Source: Oxyruncus cristatus (lineage: Eukaryota; Chordata; Aves; Passeriformes; Cotingidae). Taken from it: a DNA stretch of 64,000 nt. Below are positions 63,801 to 64,000 of this stretch, one piece after another (within the stretch, counting starts at the first letter, position 1; each line of letters starts with the position of its first letter). The notes beneath the pieces were generated by a model. It was not told the origin of the DNA and made no database searches. It saw only the letters and a list, made by a program, of their open reading frames with translations. The DNA lies in the NCBI GenBank assembly GCA_013399855.1, contig VXAY01007011.1:341389-405388 (forward strand), in the 5' to 3' direction. A program made the translations under genes and the position numbers.

Positions 63801-64000
63801 CATTGGAGCCACAGAGCAGGGTGTTTTAAGATGCACAGAAAGAAGTCAGAGCCTACTGCAGGTAAAAGACTGCTGTGTAGCCAGCCAGTGCGCAAGAGAA
63901 CTGAGCTCCGAAAAAAGATGAGGATCCTCAGGCCCCCCGGCCACTGGCAGCTGCTGTGCATGTGTGGGTATGTGCCACAGACTGACAGAAATGACAAACC
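57831..64000. other. Unannotated intergenic stretch
   Basis: No gene or transposon was recognised. A T17 run is at 59415-59431 and a C10 run at 62451-62460. Open frames are short and featureless. Confidence 0.55.
59415..59431. repeat. T17 homopolymer run
   Basis: Seventeen T bases, followed by CCC. No retroelement body recognised on either side. Confidence 0.95.

Overview
This 64-kb window looks like vertebrate, most probably avian, nuclear DNA. Three things point that way. There is a recognisable CR1 LINE fragment of the bird type at about 49.94-50.19 kb. There are a few much older CR1 and MIR-type SINE remnants of the kind kept in birds, turtles and crocodilians. Interspersed repeats are otherwise very sparse, with no Alu, B1 or L1, which argues against a mammal, and repeat density is far below what I would expect of a turtle. 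There are no bacterial-style gene arrays. The sequence is AT-rich and non-coding, with stop codons spread through all six frames. All repeat calls rest on recalled consensus sequences, not on a search.

I cannot identify a single known protein-coding gene. The window reads as a gene desert or a very long intron. Two stretches look better than chance as coding sequence: an 86-codon open frame on the + strand at 6698-6958, about 0.6 kb downstream of an exon-like segment (6017-6099), and a cysteine-rich terminal-exon-like segment on the - strand at 12473-12671 behind an excellent splice acceptor. Neither matches a family I can name. Three further + strand segments are bounded by plausible splice sites (30210-30291, 30443-30496 and 34518-34833). 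They could belong to non-coding transcripts, but chance splice sites are common at this scale.

Layout: 0-6 kb is unannotated. 6-13 kb holds the two best exon candidates. 13.4-13.6 kb has an old SINE. 20.6-21.9 kb is an old antisense CR1 running from its 3' UTR into the reverse-transcriptase region. 22.7-23.3 kb has another old SINE end, a sense CR1 3' tail and a small CpG-rich patch. 25.7-26.0 kb is a 5S-rRNA-related SINE remnant. 31.6 kb is an assembly gap of 78 N. 32.9 kb has an imperfect hairpin. 33.8, 36.2, 43.7 and 44.2 kb carry MIR-type SINEs. 49.9 kb is the younger CR1. 52.3-52.5 kb has an enhancer-like block with a POU-type palindrome. 57.5 kb has a perfect 40-bp inverted repeat with an 8-base loop, close to another old CR1 tail. 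The rest is unremarkable intergenic DNA with short simple repeats.

The most distinctive signals are the perfect inverted repeat (57511-57598), the cysteine-rich exon, the small open frame, the miRNA-like hairpin and the 5S-related SINE.
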